DNA of 32,111 nucleotides, from contig NZ_JALJRB010000038.1 in NCBI RefSeq assembly GCF_022968795.1, positions 1 through 32,111 on the forward strand, written 5' to 3'. Source of the DNA: Desulfatitalea alkaliphila. Its GTDB lineage: Bacteria > Desulfobacterota > Desulfobacteria > Desulfobacterales > Desulfosarcinaceae. Position 1 is the first letter of the stretch, and every line of letters begins with the position of its first letter. Both the position numbers and the translations under genes were made by a program. Shown here piece by piece: positions 1-7,700 of the stretch. The notes beneath the pieces were generated by a model. The model saw only the letters and a list, made by a program, of their open reading frames with translations, was not told the origin of the DNA and searched no databases.

Positions 1-265
1 GGTCAAGGGCAAACTCTTGCACTTCGTGCAGTGTGCCCTCAAAGTCTGCAACAGCCGCGTGCAGCTTTTCGAGTCGCTTAGTGCGGTTGGCACGGTCTGG
101 TTGTTTGCCCATTGCGCAATCACAGGCGAAGCGGACTTCTTCTATTAGGGTTTCGGGCTCCGGTAGGCCACGAAATGCCAGGCGCAACGCCTCGATTTCA
201 TCGGCAGTAAACCTAACCCGATAAAATCGACCAATGTCGCGTTTGATCGACACTATTTTCGCCAA
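1..265 (-). CDS. Hypothetical protein of the integrated element, 3' end outside the window
   Basis: An open frame on the minus strand runs without a stop off the left edge, so the C-terminus is missing. The start chosen is TTG at 265-263, because a GGGAGGTGG ribosome-binding site lies just upstream at a good distance. An in-frame ATG at 283-281 would place that site inside the gene. The visible protein begins MAKIVSIKRDIGRFYRVRF and is charged and Glu/Arg-rich, with one CDC (Cys-Asp-Cys) motif. I do not recognise the family. It sits just downstream of the integrase on the same strand, so it is probably cargo or an accessory gene of the island. Confidence 0.55.
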   Translation of the reverse strand, partial: MAKIVSIKRDIGRFYRVRFTADEIEALRLAFRGLPEPETLIEEVRFACDCAMGKQPDRANRTKRLEKLHAAVADFEGTLHEVQEFALD

Positions 266-357
266 ATGGCCACCTCCCGTCATGGCCCCTGGTGGTTACT
301 CGGGGCAGGCCGGCCAGGAAAACCGGCTTTTCGGTGCGGACGCCAGCTCCGAATGCG

Positions 358-1668
358 TTATGCCTGTTTCACCACTTGCAGCACTGTGGCGACTTCCCCC
401 GGCTGCTCAATACCGGCTTGCTCCAATATCCACGCTTCAACCTTTGTGTGCCACATGCGCAGCAGGTCAAGCGGCCGGCGCCGGTAATGTTTTTCAGCGG
501 TTGCGCTCGGCTTGTGGCCCATGATTTGAGCGACCACCCCGGCGGGCACTTCCACCCATTCGCTCAAGGTGCCAAAGGATCGCCGCAGACCGTGCAGGGT
601 CAATCCCTCGATCCCTGCCGCAGCGATGGCCCGGTTGTGGGGAATCCTTGGCTCCTCAAGGCGCCCGGACGCGGCTTTAGGCGATGAAAACACCCAGGCA
701 TTGCGTCGGGGCAAAGGCGTCAGCAGGGTCTTTAAATAAGGCGTCAACGGGATTGTACGCTCGCCGTCCACCTTGTCGTGGATGGTCATGCTATTCCATC
801 GAAAATCCAGATCGTCCCAACGAAGTCCGGCCAACTCATTGCGCCTAGCACCGGTCAACAACAAGGCTTGAAGGTACGCGGCCATGGCGGGGTTGGACAG
901 TCCCCGCACGGCCCCGAACCATGCGTTTAGTTGTTCCCGCTGCAAGCAATCATCCTTCACCCCCCGCTTAGGGAGGGTGTCGCGCTTGGTTCTCGTGCTG
1001 CATGCGTCCGTTGATGCCATCCCGGCATAATCGGGGTGTGTGGCGCACCAGTTGATAAACGCCCTTAGGGCATCAAAGGCAATGCGCGTTTGTGTGCCCC
1101 GCTTAGCGGCTTCGGAGCTGGCCCATGCCTTGACCTGCTCCGGGGTTACTTCGGCCAGCCTCAAGCCCATCAGGGGGGCAAGAGCTCCGGGCTTGGTCTT
1201 ACCCTTGCCGCGCCGCTTTTTCTCGCCGCCGGGGCTTGCCGCCCGCTGATGGTCGGCAAGATGGCGCTCACTCCATTTGGGGGCCCGGTCTTCGATATAC
1301 GCGGCCCACGCTTGGGCGACGGTGGCTTTCTCCCGTTGCGCCTCGGCCTGCTGCCGGGCGGTGTCGGCCACGGTGCGCTGCTTATCAAGGCGGGGGTCGA
1401 TGCCTTTGTCGATCAGGCCTTGAAGACGGCGGCCCTCCTGGCGCGCCCCTGGTGGGTCCGCTGAATCAATGGACCATGTCCGAACATCGCCAATCCTGAT
1501 TCGAATTGATTTACCGGCCAAACGGGATTGAAAAATGAACACCTTAGCGCTAGCGGTCGCCCGCACTCCCAGGCCGGGCACCACGCTGTCCCATAAAAAG
1601 GCTTGTTTGGTATGGGTCGGACATTCGAAGTCCCGAATGCGGCCCGCCGTAAGCTTTATTTGCGCCAT
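358..1668 (-). CDS. Tyrosine-type site-specific recombinase (integrase)
   Basis: A 436-residue integrase that would cut and rejoin DNA at the tRNA attachment site to insert or excise the element. The N-terminal 60 residues resemble the arm-binding domain of P4/prophage-type integrases, with a GLGVRATASAKVFIFQSRL segment. A core-binding domain follows at about 115-215 and the catalytic domain at about 240-410. The catalytic set is complete: Arg275 in TGARRNE, Lys299 in HDKVDGERT, His359 and Arg362 in HGLRR, His385 in MGHK and the nucleophile Tyr395 in EKHYRRR. The gene reads away from the attachment site at 1967-2011, about 300 bases upstream of its start. That is the usual arrangement for a tRNA-targeting island. 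Length and motifs give no sign of decay. Confidence 0.93.
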   Translation of the reverse strand: MAQIKLTAGRIRDFECPTHTKQAFLWDSVVPGLGVRATASAKVFIFQSRLAGKSIRIRIGDVRTWSIDSADPPGARQEGRRLQGLIDKGIDPRLDKQRTVADTARQQAEAQREKATVAQAWAAYIEDRAPKWSERHLADHQRAASPGGEKKRRGKGKTKPGALAPLMGLRLAEVTPEQVKAWASSEAAKRGTQTRIAFDALRAFINWCATHPDYAGMASTDACSTRTKRDTLPKRGVKDDCLQREQLNAWFGAVRGLSNPAMAAYLQALLLTGARRNELAGLRWDDLDFRWNSMTIHDKVDGERTIPLTPYLKTLLTPLPRRNAWVFSSPKAASGRLEEPRIPHNRAIAAAGIEGLTLHGLRRSFGTLSEWVEVPAGVVAQIMGHKPSATAEKHYRRRPLDLLRMWHTKVEAWILEQAGIEQPGEVATVLQVVKQA

Positions 1669-1682
1669 TTTGCCCCCCTCTT

Positions 1683-1809
1683 GCTTACAGCGCTTACACG
1701 ATGTTGACCTTCGGGCGTGAAATCCGAAGTTCCATTTTTTGATGGCCGGTCAAAATCCCGAGGGTCATAGTGCACAAAAGTGCATATACCGTGTAAGCGC
1801 CATGTAAGC
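1683..1809. repeat. Four TGTAAGC motifs in two inverted pairs upstream of the integrase
   Basis: GCTTACA occurs at 1683-1689 and 1692-1698. Its reverse complement TGTAAGC occurs at 1792-1798 and 1803-1809. The two clusters are near mirror images, separated by about 95 bases of AT-richer DNA. They lie between the integrase start and the attachment core, where integrase arm sites, excisionase sites or an operator controlling the integrase would be expected. The repeats are directly visible; their role is inferred from position. Confidence 0.6.
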
Positions 1810-1966
1810 ACATTTTTACAATATTCGTCAACTGAAATGTGTTGATTGACGGCGGGCAGGTAAGGCTCAGGGTGGGTTTTATATCTTGTTTTTCCATGGT
1901 ATTTTCAACACGCATCAACTCGTTTCAATCTGTTCCCCGATTGGGCGAAAATGCCATTTGAGCGGT

Positions 1967-2011
1967 CTCATAACCCGAAGGTCACAGGTTCAAATCCTGT
2001 CCCCGCTACCA
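1967..2011 (+). other. Attachment site (attR): 3' half of a tRNA-Met(CAT) gene
   Basis: The segment carries the anticodon loop CTCATAA, the anticodon-stem 3' strand CCCGA, a variable loop, a T arm (ACAGG, TTCAAAT, CCTGT) and the acceptor 3' strand ending in ACCA. The CCCGA strand, implying a run of G:C pairs, suggests initiator tRNA. Upstream of the anticodon loop the DNA cannot form the D arm or the acceptor 5' strand, so this is a fragment and not a working tRNA gene. A tRNA 3' end next to an integrase is the classic scar of island insertion. By this geometry the element lies to the left, the intact tRNA is outside the window, and host DNA begins at about 2012. Confidence 0.8.
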
Positions 2012-2440
2012 AAAAAATGCCAAGGGGTGGCGGTGACCAAAGCCGTGCCCCTTTTCTTGTTGGGATTGCGCTGTTCACAGCTCACGAGGGCAGCCGCAAA
2101 AAATTGCAAAATCTGCCCGTCTGTGCACGGATGGTTCCGCAACCCCATCGCCTCACGCGCACCGGCGGTACCGAGGGGATGTATAGGAAGAAGATCGTTT
2201 CAACGTCACCCATGCCGGCGATATGGCCATTCCAGGCCTCGAACCTTTGTGGCGCGCCGTTTTCGAACGTTTTCCGAAACACCGTGTCAATCCTGCCATG
2301 GGTTGGACTCCAACAAGATGCCGGTACCGCCGCACGCCCCTCCACCGGCACGATGAATGCATATCTCCGGGACTTTACAGTTGAACGGCAGTCTTTCCGC
2401 CCACGGCGGCAAATCGATCCCCCAATACACAACGGTCGTG
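2012..2440. other. Intergenic stretch between attR and the protease gene; no supported gene
   Basis: Several short open frames cross this region on both strands, but none has a convincing ribosome-binding site or recognisable protein. No clear promoter or terminator was found. It presumably carries the promoter of the downstream three-gene module. Confidence 0.4.
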
Positions 2441-3274
2441 ATGCGTAGACAATTCCTGTTGTACATAGTGGCGTTCCTCTTGTGCGCCCTTTTTCTCTTG
2501 TACGGCTGTTTCGCTCCAAGCGCATTGATACACAAGGAGGATCTTGCCGACATCGATACCCGACTGGCGGAGATGGATGCCGGCCTCCATGAACATGCCG
2601 AACACCTGGAACTTTTGACAAACCTGTTGGAACAGCAGGCGGCCATGCTGGAACAGCAAAAGCGGCTGATGATGCTGGACATCGAACAGAACACCCGCTC
2701 CTTCGAGTATTTGGAAGAGGTGATCAAACAGCATCAATCCGAAACCCGCCGGCGATTAGCGTTTCTCGGCGGCAGCGGGGCAGCGGAATCCAATCCGACC
2801 AACGGGACACCGGCTTTCGCCACCGACAAGCTGTTGGTGGGAGGGATCGAAAAGGTACGACTCACACCGCCCGGACGCCTGTTTCATGCGCGTGTCGATA
2901 CCGGCGCCACCACCTCCTCGTTGGATGCACGGGACATCACCCCCTTCGAACGAAACGGCAGCCCCTGGGTGCGCTTCAAAATCAAGGACCCGGAGCAGGA
3001 CACCCTTTACGAACTGGAAAAGCCGGTGGCCCGCCGGGTCCGCATTCTGCAAGCCAGCAGCGACGAAGCGGACCGCCGCCCCGTGGTCAAACTGCAGATC
3101 CATGTGGGTCCCGTTGCCCTGATCGAAGAGTTCACCCTGGTGGACCGCACCCACTTGGATTACCAGGTGCTGATCGGACGCAACATCCTGCGGGATCTGA
3201 TGGTGGTGGACGTGGCGCGCAAATTCGTGGTGCCCATGCCTGAAAAGGGCCTCAACGGAAACAGCACGCCATGA
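2441..3274 (+). CDS. Membrane-anchored RimB-type retropepsin-like aspartic protease (Zn_protease/DUF785 family)
   Basis: The start chosen is ATG 2441, because the protein then begins MRRQFLLYIVAFLLCALFLL, a clean membrane segment or signal ending at a Cys (LLYGCF) that could be a lipobox. An earlier in-frame ATG at 2357 only adds a polar leader. A Glu/Gln-rich coiled coil covers about residues 35-100 (277 in total). The catalytic domain follows, with the retropepsin-like active-site motif ARVDTGATTSSLDAR and, near the C-terminus, the second conserved element VLIGRNILRDLMVVD. These proteases are known from comparative genomics to travel with RimK-like ATP-grasp ligases and inactive transglutaminases, as here. 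The stop overlaps the next start (ATGA). Substrate unknown; catalysis probably occurs outside the cytoplasm. Confidence 0.85.
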   Translation: MRRQFLLYIVAFLLCALFLLYGCFAPSALIHKEDLADIDTRLAEMDAGLHEHAEHLELLTNLLEQQAAMLEQQKRLMMLDIEQNTRSFEYLEEVIKQHQSETRRRLAFLGGSGAAESNPTNGTPAFATDKLLVGGIEKVRLTPPGRLFHARVDTGATTSSLDARDITPFERNGSPWVRFKIKDPEQDTLYELEKPVARRVRILQASSDEADRRPVVKLQIHVGPVALIEEFTLVDRTHLDYQVLIGRNILRDLMVVDVARKFVVPMPEKGLNGNSTP

Positions 3275-4785
3275 AAATCAAGCCCTTTTACCTAGTGGTC
3301 GCGCTGCTGATCGTCGCCGGCATCAGCCTGGCCTGGATCCGGCACGCCCAATTGCACATTCCCTTGCGGCCCGGACAGACCAAGCCGGTTTGGCTGATCG
3401 AGGCGCGCATCGATTTCGTCGCCCATGGCAACCCGGTGACGGTAAGTCTCGATCTTCCCGACAACCCGCCGGGGTTTCGCTGCGTCTCCGAGCAGGCGGC
3501 TTCCCTGGGATATGGCTTCACCATCGTTGACGGCGCCACCGGCCGCCGGGCGGAGTGGACCCGCCGCCATGCCGCCGGCCCGCAAACGCTTTATTTCAAG
3601 TTGCAGATGGTTCCCGACGACACGGAAGCTGCACCTGAAACCCCCACCCCGACGCCGGAAGCGCCGGCCACGGTCTACTGGCACGAGCTCCAGGCCACCG
3701 CCGCCCAGCAGGTGCTGGACCTGGCCTATGAACGCTCCAGCAGCCCCATCAGTTTCGCCCGCGAACTGATTCGCCAATTGAACGCCGACCCGCCGGATCA
3801 GAACGCCGCCCTGTTGCTGGACGAATACCCGCTGCCCGATCTGTTGCGGCGCCTGCTCAACCAGGCCGGTATCCCGGCCCGCATCTCCCTGGGACTGGAA
3901 CTGGAAGATGCCCGCCGCTACCAAAACCTCAAACCGGTCCTGGAAGTCTTTGACGCGCCCCATTGGGTGCCCATCAATGAAAACAGCGGTGCCCACGGGT
4001 TGCCCGAAAACCTGCTGTTGTGGCACCGGGGCGGCCAATCTTTGTTGGATGTGACCGGTGGCCAGCGCTCGGACATCCGCTTCTCCATGATCCGCCAAAC
4101 CATGCCTTCCATGGATCTGGCCCGGCTGCAGTTCGATGGCGGCGGCCTCTCCCGTTTCAGTCTGCACCACCTGCCCATCGAAGAGCAGAGCGTCTTCAAG
4201 CTTTTACTGCTGCTGCCCGTGGGCGCCCTGGTGGTCACTTTCATGCGCTTGATCGTCGGCGTGCGCACGGCCGGCACTTTCATGCCGGTGCTCATTGCCC
4301 TGGCCTTCTTGCAAACCACCCTGCTTCCCGGCCTGGCCGCCTTTCTGGGCATCGTCTCCATGGGGCTCGTGCTGCGCGGTTACCTCTCCCGGCTCAATTT
4401 GCTGATGGTGGCCCGGATATCCACCTTGATCGTGCTGGTGATCTTCCTGGCCTCCGTTGTCAGTGTGCTGGGCTACGAGCTGGGTGTCCAGGTGGGGCTG
4501 ACCCTCACCTTCTTTCCCATGGTGATCATCGCCTGGACCATCGAACGCATGAGCATCCTCTGGGAGGAGGAAGGCAGCCAGGAGGTGCTGGTACAAGGAT
4601 TCGGCAGCCTCTGTGTGGCGATCATCGCCTATCTGCTGATGCGCATCGCCATCGTCGGCCACCTGGCCTTCAACTTTCCCGAAGTGCACCTGGTGCTCCT
4701 GGCGTTGATCCTGCTGATGGGACAGTACACCGGCTACAAGCTGACCGAACTCAAGCGGTTCGGCGTCATGGGAGACCAACGGTAG
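3271..4785 (+). CDS. Inactive transglutaminase fused to seven membrane helices
   Basis: A 504-residue membrane protein. An N-terminal anchor (about 5-25) is followed by an extracytoplasmic region. That region contains a Pro/Thr linker (about 115-130) and a transglutaminase-like fold (about 150-290). From about residue 305 a block of hydrophobic helices, consistent with seven spans, runs to near the C-terminus. This is the architecture of the 'inactive transglutaminase plus 7TM' family. I see no convincing Cys-His-Asp triad, so it more likely binds a peptide than crosslinks it. It overlaps the protease gene by ATGA and ends one base before the ligase start, so the three genes are probably co-translated and may act as one complex. 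The family's biochemical role is not established. Confidence 0.85.
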   Translation: MKIKPFYLVVALLIVAGISLAWIRHAQLHIPLRPGQTKPVWLIEARIDFVAHGNPVTVSLDLPDNPPGFRCVSEQAASLGYGFTIVDGATGRRAEWTRRHAAGPQTLYFKLQMVPDDTEAAPETPTPTPEAPATVYWHELQATAAQQVLDLAYERSSSPISFARELIRQLNADPPDQNAALLLDEYPLPDLLRRLLNQAGIPARISLGLELEDARRYQNLKPVLEVFDAPHWVPINENSGAHGLPENLLLWHRGGQSLLDVTGGQRSDIRFSMIRQTMPSMDLARLQFDGGGLSRFSLHHLPIEEQSVFKLLLLLPVGALVVTFMRLIVGVRTAGTFMPVLIALAFLQTTLLPGLAAFLGIVSMGLVLRGYLSRLNLLMVARISTLIVLVIFLASVVSVLGYELGVQVGLTLTFFPMVIIAWTIERMSILWEEEGSQEVLVQGFGSLCVAIIAYLLMRIAIVGHLAFNFPEVHLVLLALILLMGQYTGYKLTELKRFGVMGDQR

Positions 4786-4786
4786 C

Positions 4787-5740
4787 ATGTGGCATTCGGC
4801 TCCTCACCTGCGCCGGCAGGGCGTATTGGGCATGAACCGCCGCAATGTGGCCTACATCAGCCGATACAACCCGCGTTCCAAGTACCCGCTGGTGGACAAC
4901 AAGCTCAAAACCAAATTGCTGGCGGAAAAGTTCCACCTGGCAACGCCGTGCCTGCGCGGCGTCATCGAATACCAATACGAGATCGCCGCCTTCCAGGAGA
5001 CGGCCGACCGGCTGGACGGATTTGCCATCAAACCGGCCAAGGGCGCAGGCGGCAAAGGTATCCTGGTGGTCACCCATCGCCGGGACGGACAGTTCGTGAA
5101 ATCTTCGGGCCGCAGCGTGGACATCCGCCACATCCGGCACCATCTCTCCAACATCCTCGCCGGCCTCTACTCGCTGGCCGGCACGCCGGACGTGGCCATT
5201 ATCGAGGACCTGATCCGCAGCGACGAAATGTTCGCCGCCCTCTCCTTTGCGGGAGTCCCCGACATCCGCATCATCGTCTTTCGCGGCTACCCGGTCATGG
5301 CCATGCTGCGGCTGTCCACCAGCGCCTCCGACGGCAAGGCCAACCTGCACAAAGGCGCCGTGGGCGTGGGTTTGGACATCGCCAGCGGACGTTCCCTGCA
5401 TGCGGTGCAGTATGCCCGGCGCATCACGCACCACCCCGATACGAACACGCCCCTGGACACCATCGCGGTTCCTGACTGGCGCGATCTGCTGATCCTGGCG
5501 GCGCGCAGCTTCGAAATGACAGGTCTCGGCTATATCGGCGCCGACCTGGTGGTGGACCGGGACCGTGGGCCGATGCTGCTGGAGCTCAACGCACGGCCGG
5601 GGCTTTCCATCCAGATCGCCAACGGAGCCGGCCTGCTGCCTCGTCTGCAAACCATCGAAAAGCTGGACCGGGATCTGTCACCGCCCGCCGAAGAACGAGT
5701 CGCCTTCGCCATGCAAGTCTTCGGCAGCGATAACCCGTGA
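4787..5740 (+). CDS. RimK-like ATP-grasp ligase (alpha-L-glutamate ligase-like family)
   Basis: A 317-residue cytoplasmic ATP-grasp enzyme expected to form an amide or peptide bond from a carboxylate and an amine using ATP. Visible ATP-grasp elements are FAIKPAKGAGGKGILVV (the glycine-rich ATP loop, about 80-100) and the Mg/ATP-binding MLLELNARPGLSIQIANGAG near the C-terminus. The start at 4787 keeps the N-terminal RRQGVLGMNRRN segment, which I recall as typical of this family; ATG 4832 is an alternative. It starts one base after the upstream stop, so it is the third gene of the module with the anchored protease and the 7TM protein. The acceptor and the amino acid added are unknown. Confidence 0.85.
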   Translation: MWHSAPHLRRQGVLGMNRRNVAYISRYNPRSKYPLVDNKLKTKLLAEKFHLATPCLRGVIEYQYEIAAFQETADRLDGFAIKPAKGAGGKGILVVTHRRDGQFVKSSGRSVDIRHIRHHLSNILAGLYSLAGTPDVAIIEDLIRSDEMFAALSFAGVPDIRIIVFRGYPVMAMLRLSTSASDGKANLHKGAVGVGLDIASGRSLHAVQYARRITHHPDTNTPLDTIAVPDWRDLLILAARSFEMTGLGYIGADLVVDRDRGPMLLELNARPGLSIQIANGAGLLPRLQTIEKLDRDLSPPAEERVAFAMQVFGSDNP

Positions 5741-6172
5741 CGGTCTGCCGCAGAAACCTTGCCCAACCCTTCCTCGAAGACCCGGCCGACACAAAATTCT
5801 GCTTGACAGATCCCCTTTAAAAAGCCTACCGCTCAATAAAGAGAGGGAATGCAAACGGCAAGCAAACAGGTGGGTGCCCTTCCGGCAATGGTGGGGTACG
5901 GTTTCCATCCGGCACGCGACGGCGCTACAGTCGTTAGACATGACCGTAGGGTCGTGCAGCGTGGGGCGACAGCCCTTGGATTGGCCGCACAAAACCGCTG
6001 CAGGATGGGCAAATGTCAGGCTTCCCGGAGGCCCGGTGCTGTTCTTCCGACGCTACCGCACCCTGCCCGCGCATGGCGATGCGCCCGAGCCAAAAGCAGC
6101 TGAACCCGTTTCGGCCATCACGCCCCGCTCTACACCATCTTTCTTACAACTCATTCACTTCAGGAGGCAACG
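5741..6172. other. Long intergenic leader before the secreted hydrolase; no supported gene
   Basis: A TTGACA at 5803-5808 could be a -35 element, but the best -10 at the right distance is poor. A GAGAGGG sequence precedes ATG 5849, which opens an 84-codon frame with an Arg/Ala-rich, low-information product; I do not call it a gene. The rest, up to the AGGAGG before 6173, may be a long 5' leader. I could not match it to a riboswitch class. Confidence 0.35.
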
Positions 6173-7354
6173 ATGCAACGACACCGATGGTCCACGATCT
6201 TCCTCTTCACTCTCTTGTGCGTCTTCTTTCTTGCCGGCAACGCACTCGCCAAAGGCCCCAAAGCCAAACCTTTCATTCCCGACCTGGCAGACGAATGGAC
6301 CATCGTTCGACCGGCCGAGCGCTATCCCGACTTCCAGTTCAAAGGGTTGGCGCCGGCGTGCTCCAACGGCCCCGATGCCGAAAGCGACGAATTCTTCTTC
6401 TTCGTCAAGGGCGGTGACGTGAACAATCTGGTGGTCTATTTTCAAGGGGGCGGTGCCTGCTGGGATGGACTGACCTGCCTGGGATACAAGCCTTACACCC
6501 AGGATTGTACGGTGGACGACAACCCCGTCAACTACGGTGGCATGTTCGATTTCCAAAGGCCGGACAACCCCTTCAAGGAGTGGTCCTTCGTCTTCATTCC
6601 CTACTGCACCGGCGACATCCACTGGGGTGCGCAAGATACGGACTATATCTTTGAAAGCCCCTTCGGGCCTTTGGCAGGCACCATCCAACACCGCGGGTTC
6701 GTCAATTTCCAGGTGGTGCTGCAATACATCACCGACACCTTCGCCAAACCCGACAAGATCTTCGTCACCGGTTCGAGCGCCGGTGCCTACGGCGCCCTGG
6801 GCGGTTTCCCCTGGATCAAGGAAGCCTTCCCCAAGGCCCACGTCACCTTGCTGGGCGACGCCGGCATGGGCATCAACCCCGCCGAATACATGCAACTCTC
6901 CCGGGCCAACTGGAACACTCAATACCCACCGTGGCTCTTATACGGCGAAGAGGATCATCCCACGGTAGCGAACTTCTGGACCCGCGTGGCCGACGCCTAC
7001 CCCCGCAGCAAAATCGGCGAATTCACCAATGCCTGGGACGAAGTCCAAATTATGTTTTACGGGCTTATTTATGCCACCATGGGTCTCGAACCGCCGTTTA
7101 GCGTACCCTACGATTGGCATGTGCGGATGTGGCAAGGCCTGGATGACAAGGCCGAACAAGGCAACTACCGGTATTACGTCGCCGACGGAGTAGCGCACAC
7201 CATCCTGGCCACCGACCTGTTTTACACGGAATCCTCCGCGCAGGGCATCCCCTTTCTGAGCTGGCTCGATGCCATGGTGAAAAACCAGGGCGGCACCAAC
7301 GGCCGGGGCGCCATGCCGTGGCGCAATGTGGCCTGCGAGGATTGCCGCGAATAG
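6173..7354 (+). CDS. Secreted pectinacetylesterase/NOTUM-family serine hydrolase
   Basis: A 393-residue alpha/beta-hydrolase-like esterase. The first 26 residues form a signal peptide ending GNALA, so it is exported. An AGGAGG site lies six bases before the ATG. Family features in order are the oxyanion-hole motif QGGGACW at 91-97, the nucleophile motif GSSAG at 200-204 (Ser202), an acidic region GDAGMG at 228-233, and His342 in DGVAHT as the likely catalytic histidine. Several Cys residues (C97, C102, C112, C145) could form disulfides. The family removes acetyl or acyl groups from polysaccharides (plant and bacterial members) or from Wnt proteins (animal NOTUM). The substrate here is unknown, and no sugar-utilisation genes lie nearby. 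The gene is followed by its own terminator. Confidence 0.85.
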   Translation: MQRHRWSTIFLFTLLCVFFLAGNALAKGPKAKPFIPDLADEWTIVRPAERYPDFQFKGLAPACSNGPDAESDEFFFFVKGGDVNNLVVYFQGGGACWDGLTCLGYKPYTQDCTVDDNPVNYGGMFDFQRPDNPFKEWSFVFIPYCTGDIHWGAQDTDYIFESPFGPLAGTIQHRGFVNFQVVLQYITDTFAKPDKIFVTGSSAGAYGALGGFPWIKEAFPKAHVTLLGDAGMGINPAEYMQLSRANWNTQYPPWLLYGEEDHPTVANFWTRVADAYPRSKIGEFTNAWDEVQIMFYGLIYATMGLEPPFSVPYDWHVRMWQGLDDKAEQGNYRYYVADGVAHTILATDLFYTESSAQGIPFLSWLDAMVKNQGGTNGRGAMPWRNVACEDCRE

Positions 7355-7375
7355 CGGCCTCCCAATCAATGCACC

Positions 7376-7412
7376 AGGGGGGGGGATGCATTCAAAGGCA
7401 CCCCCCTTTTTA
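7376..7412 (+). terminator. Rho-independent terminator after the secreted hydrolase gene
   Basis: A run of G followed by ATGC forms a stem with GCACCCCCC (one bulged A), loop ATTCAAAG, followed by a run of five T. It begins about 22 bases after the hydrolase stop. Confidence 0.75.
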
Positions 7413-7473
7413 TTGCTTTAACCCTTTTCCGCAGTATCCCGAGTCCCTTGTCCCATCGCCGCGGTAGCTTTCG

Positions 7474-7625
7474 ATACCGGTAGGAATCATAATAATGGAA
7501 ACATTGTTCGATATATTCGAATTTCATACCTCACCGGTATTCAATTCAACAAATTGTAATTATTGATTTATATAGAATATACCACCATTTCCGTTGACAC
7601 ATTGGCGCGGTTCTGCGCATATAAT
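7474..7625 (+). promoter_or_regulatory. AT-rich control region upstream of the TRAP binding-protein gene
   Basis: ATACCGGT at 7474-7481 and ACCGGTAT at 7533-7540 form a perfect 8-bp inverted repeat. The partial palindrome TTCGA/TCGAA (7507-7521) lies between them. Downstream are TTGACA at 7594-7599 and TATAAT at 7620-7625. Their 20-base spacing is too long for a normal promoter, but GCATAT at 7617-7622 would give 17 bases. The region stands out as AT-rich in a GC-rich window. A regulator site is inferred. Confidence 0.45.
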
Positions 7626-7700
7626 CAATGAATCGCTTTCAGTTAATGCCAATTGATCTTCACCCCCTATTCCAACACCTATCTTCCATGGAGGTCCGTT

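Noticed and set aside
1694-1918. 74-codon minus-strand frame between integrase and attR
   Set aside because: It overlaps the repeat cluster, has no ribosome-binding site and no recognisable protein; most likely chance in the attachment region.
1967-2011. Functional tRNA-Met gene
   Set aside because: Only the 3' half is present; the D arm and acceptor 5' strand are missing, so it is an attachment-site fragment.
2082-2621. 179-codon minus-strand frame
   Set aside because: It overlaps the N-terminus of the protease gene, has Arg/Cys-rich composition typical of a shadow frame, and no start signal.
5849-6103. 84-codon frame after GAGAGGG
   Set aside because: The product is low-information Arg/Ala-rich sequence, and the only promoter candidate has a poor -10.
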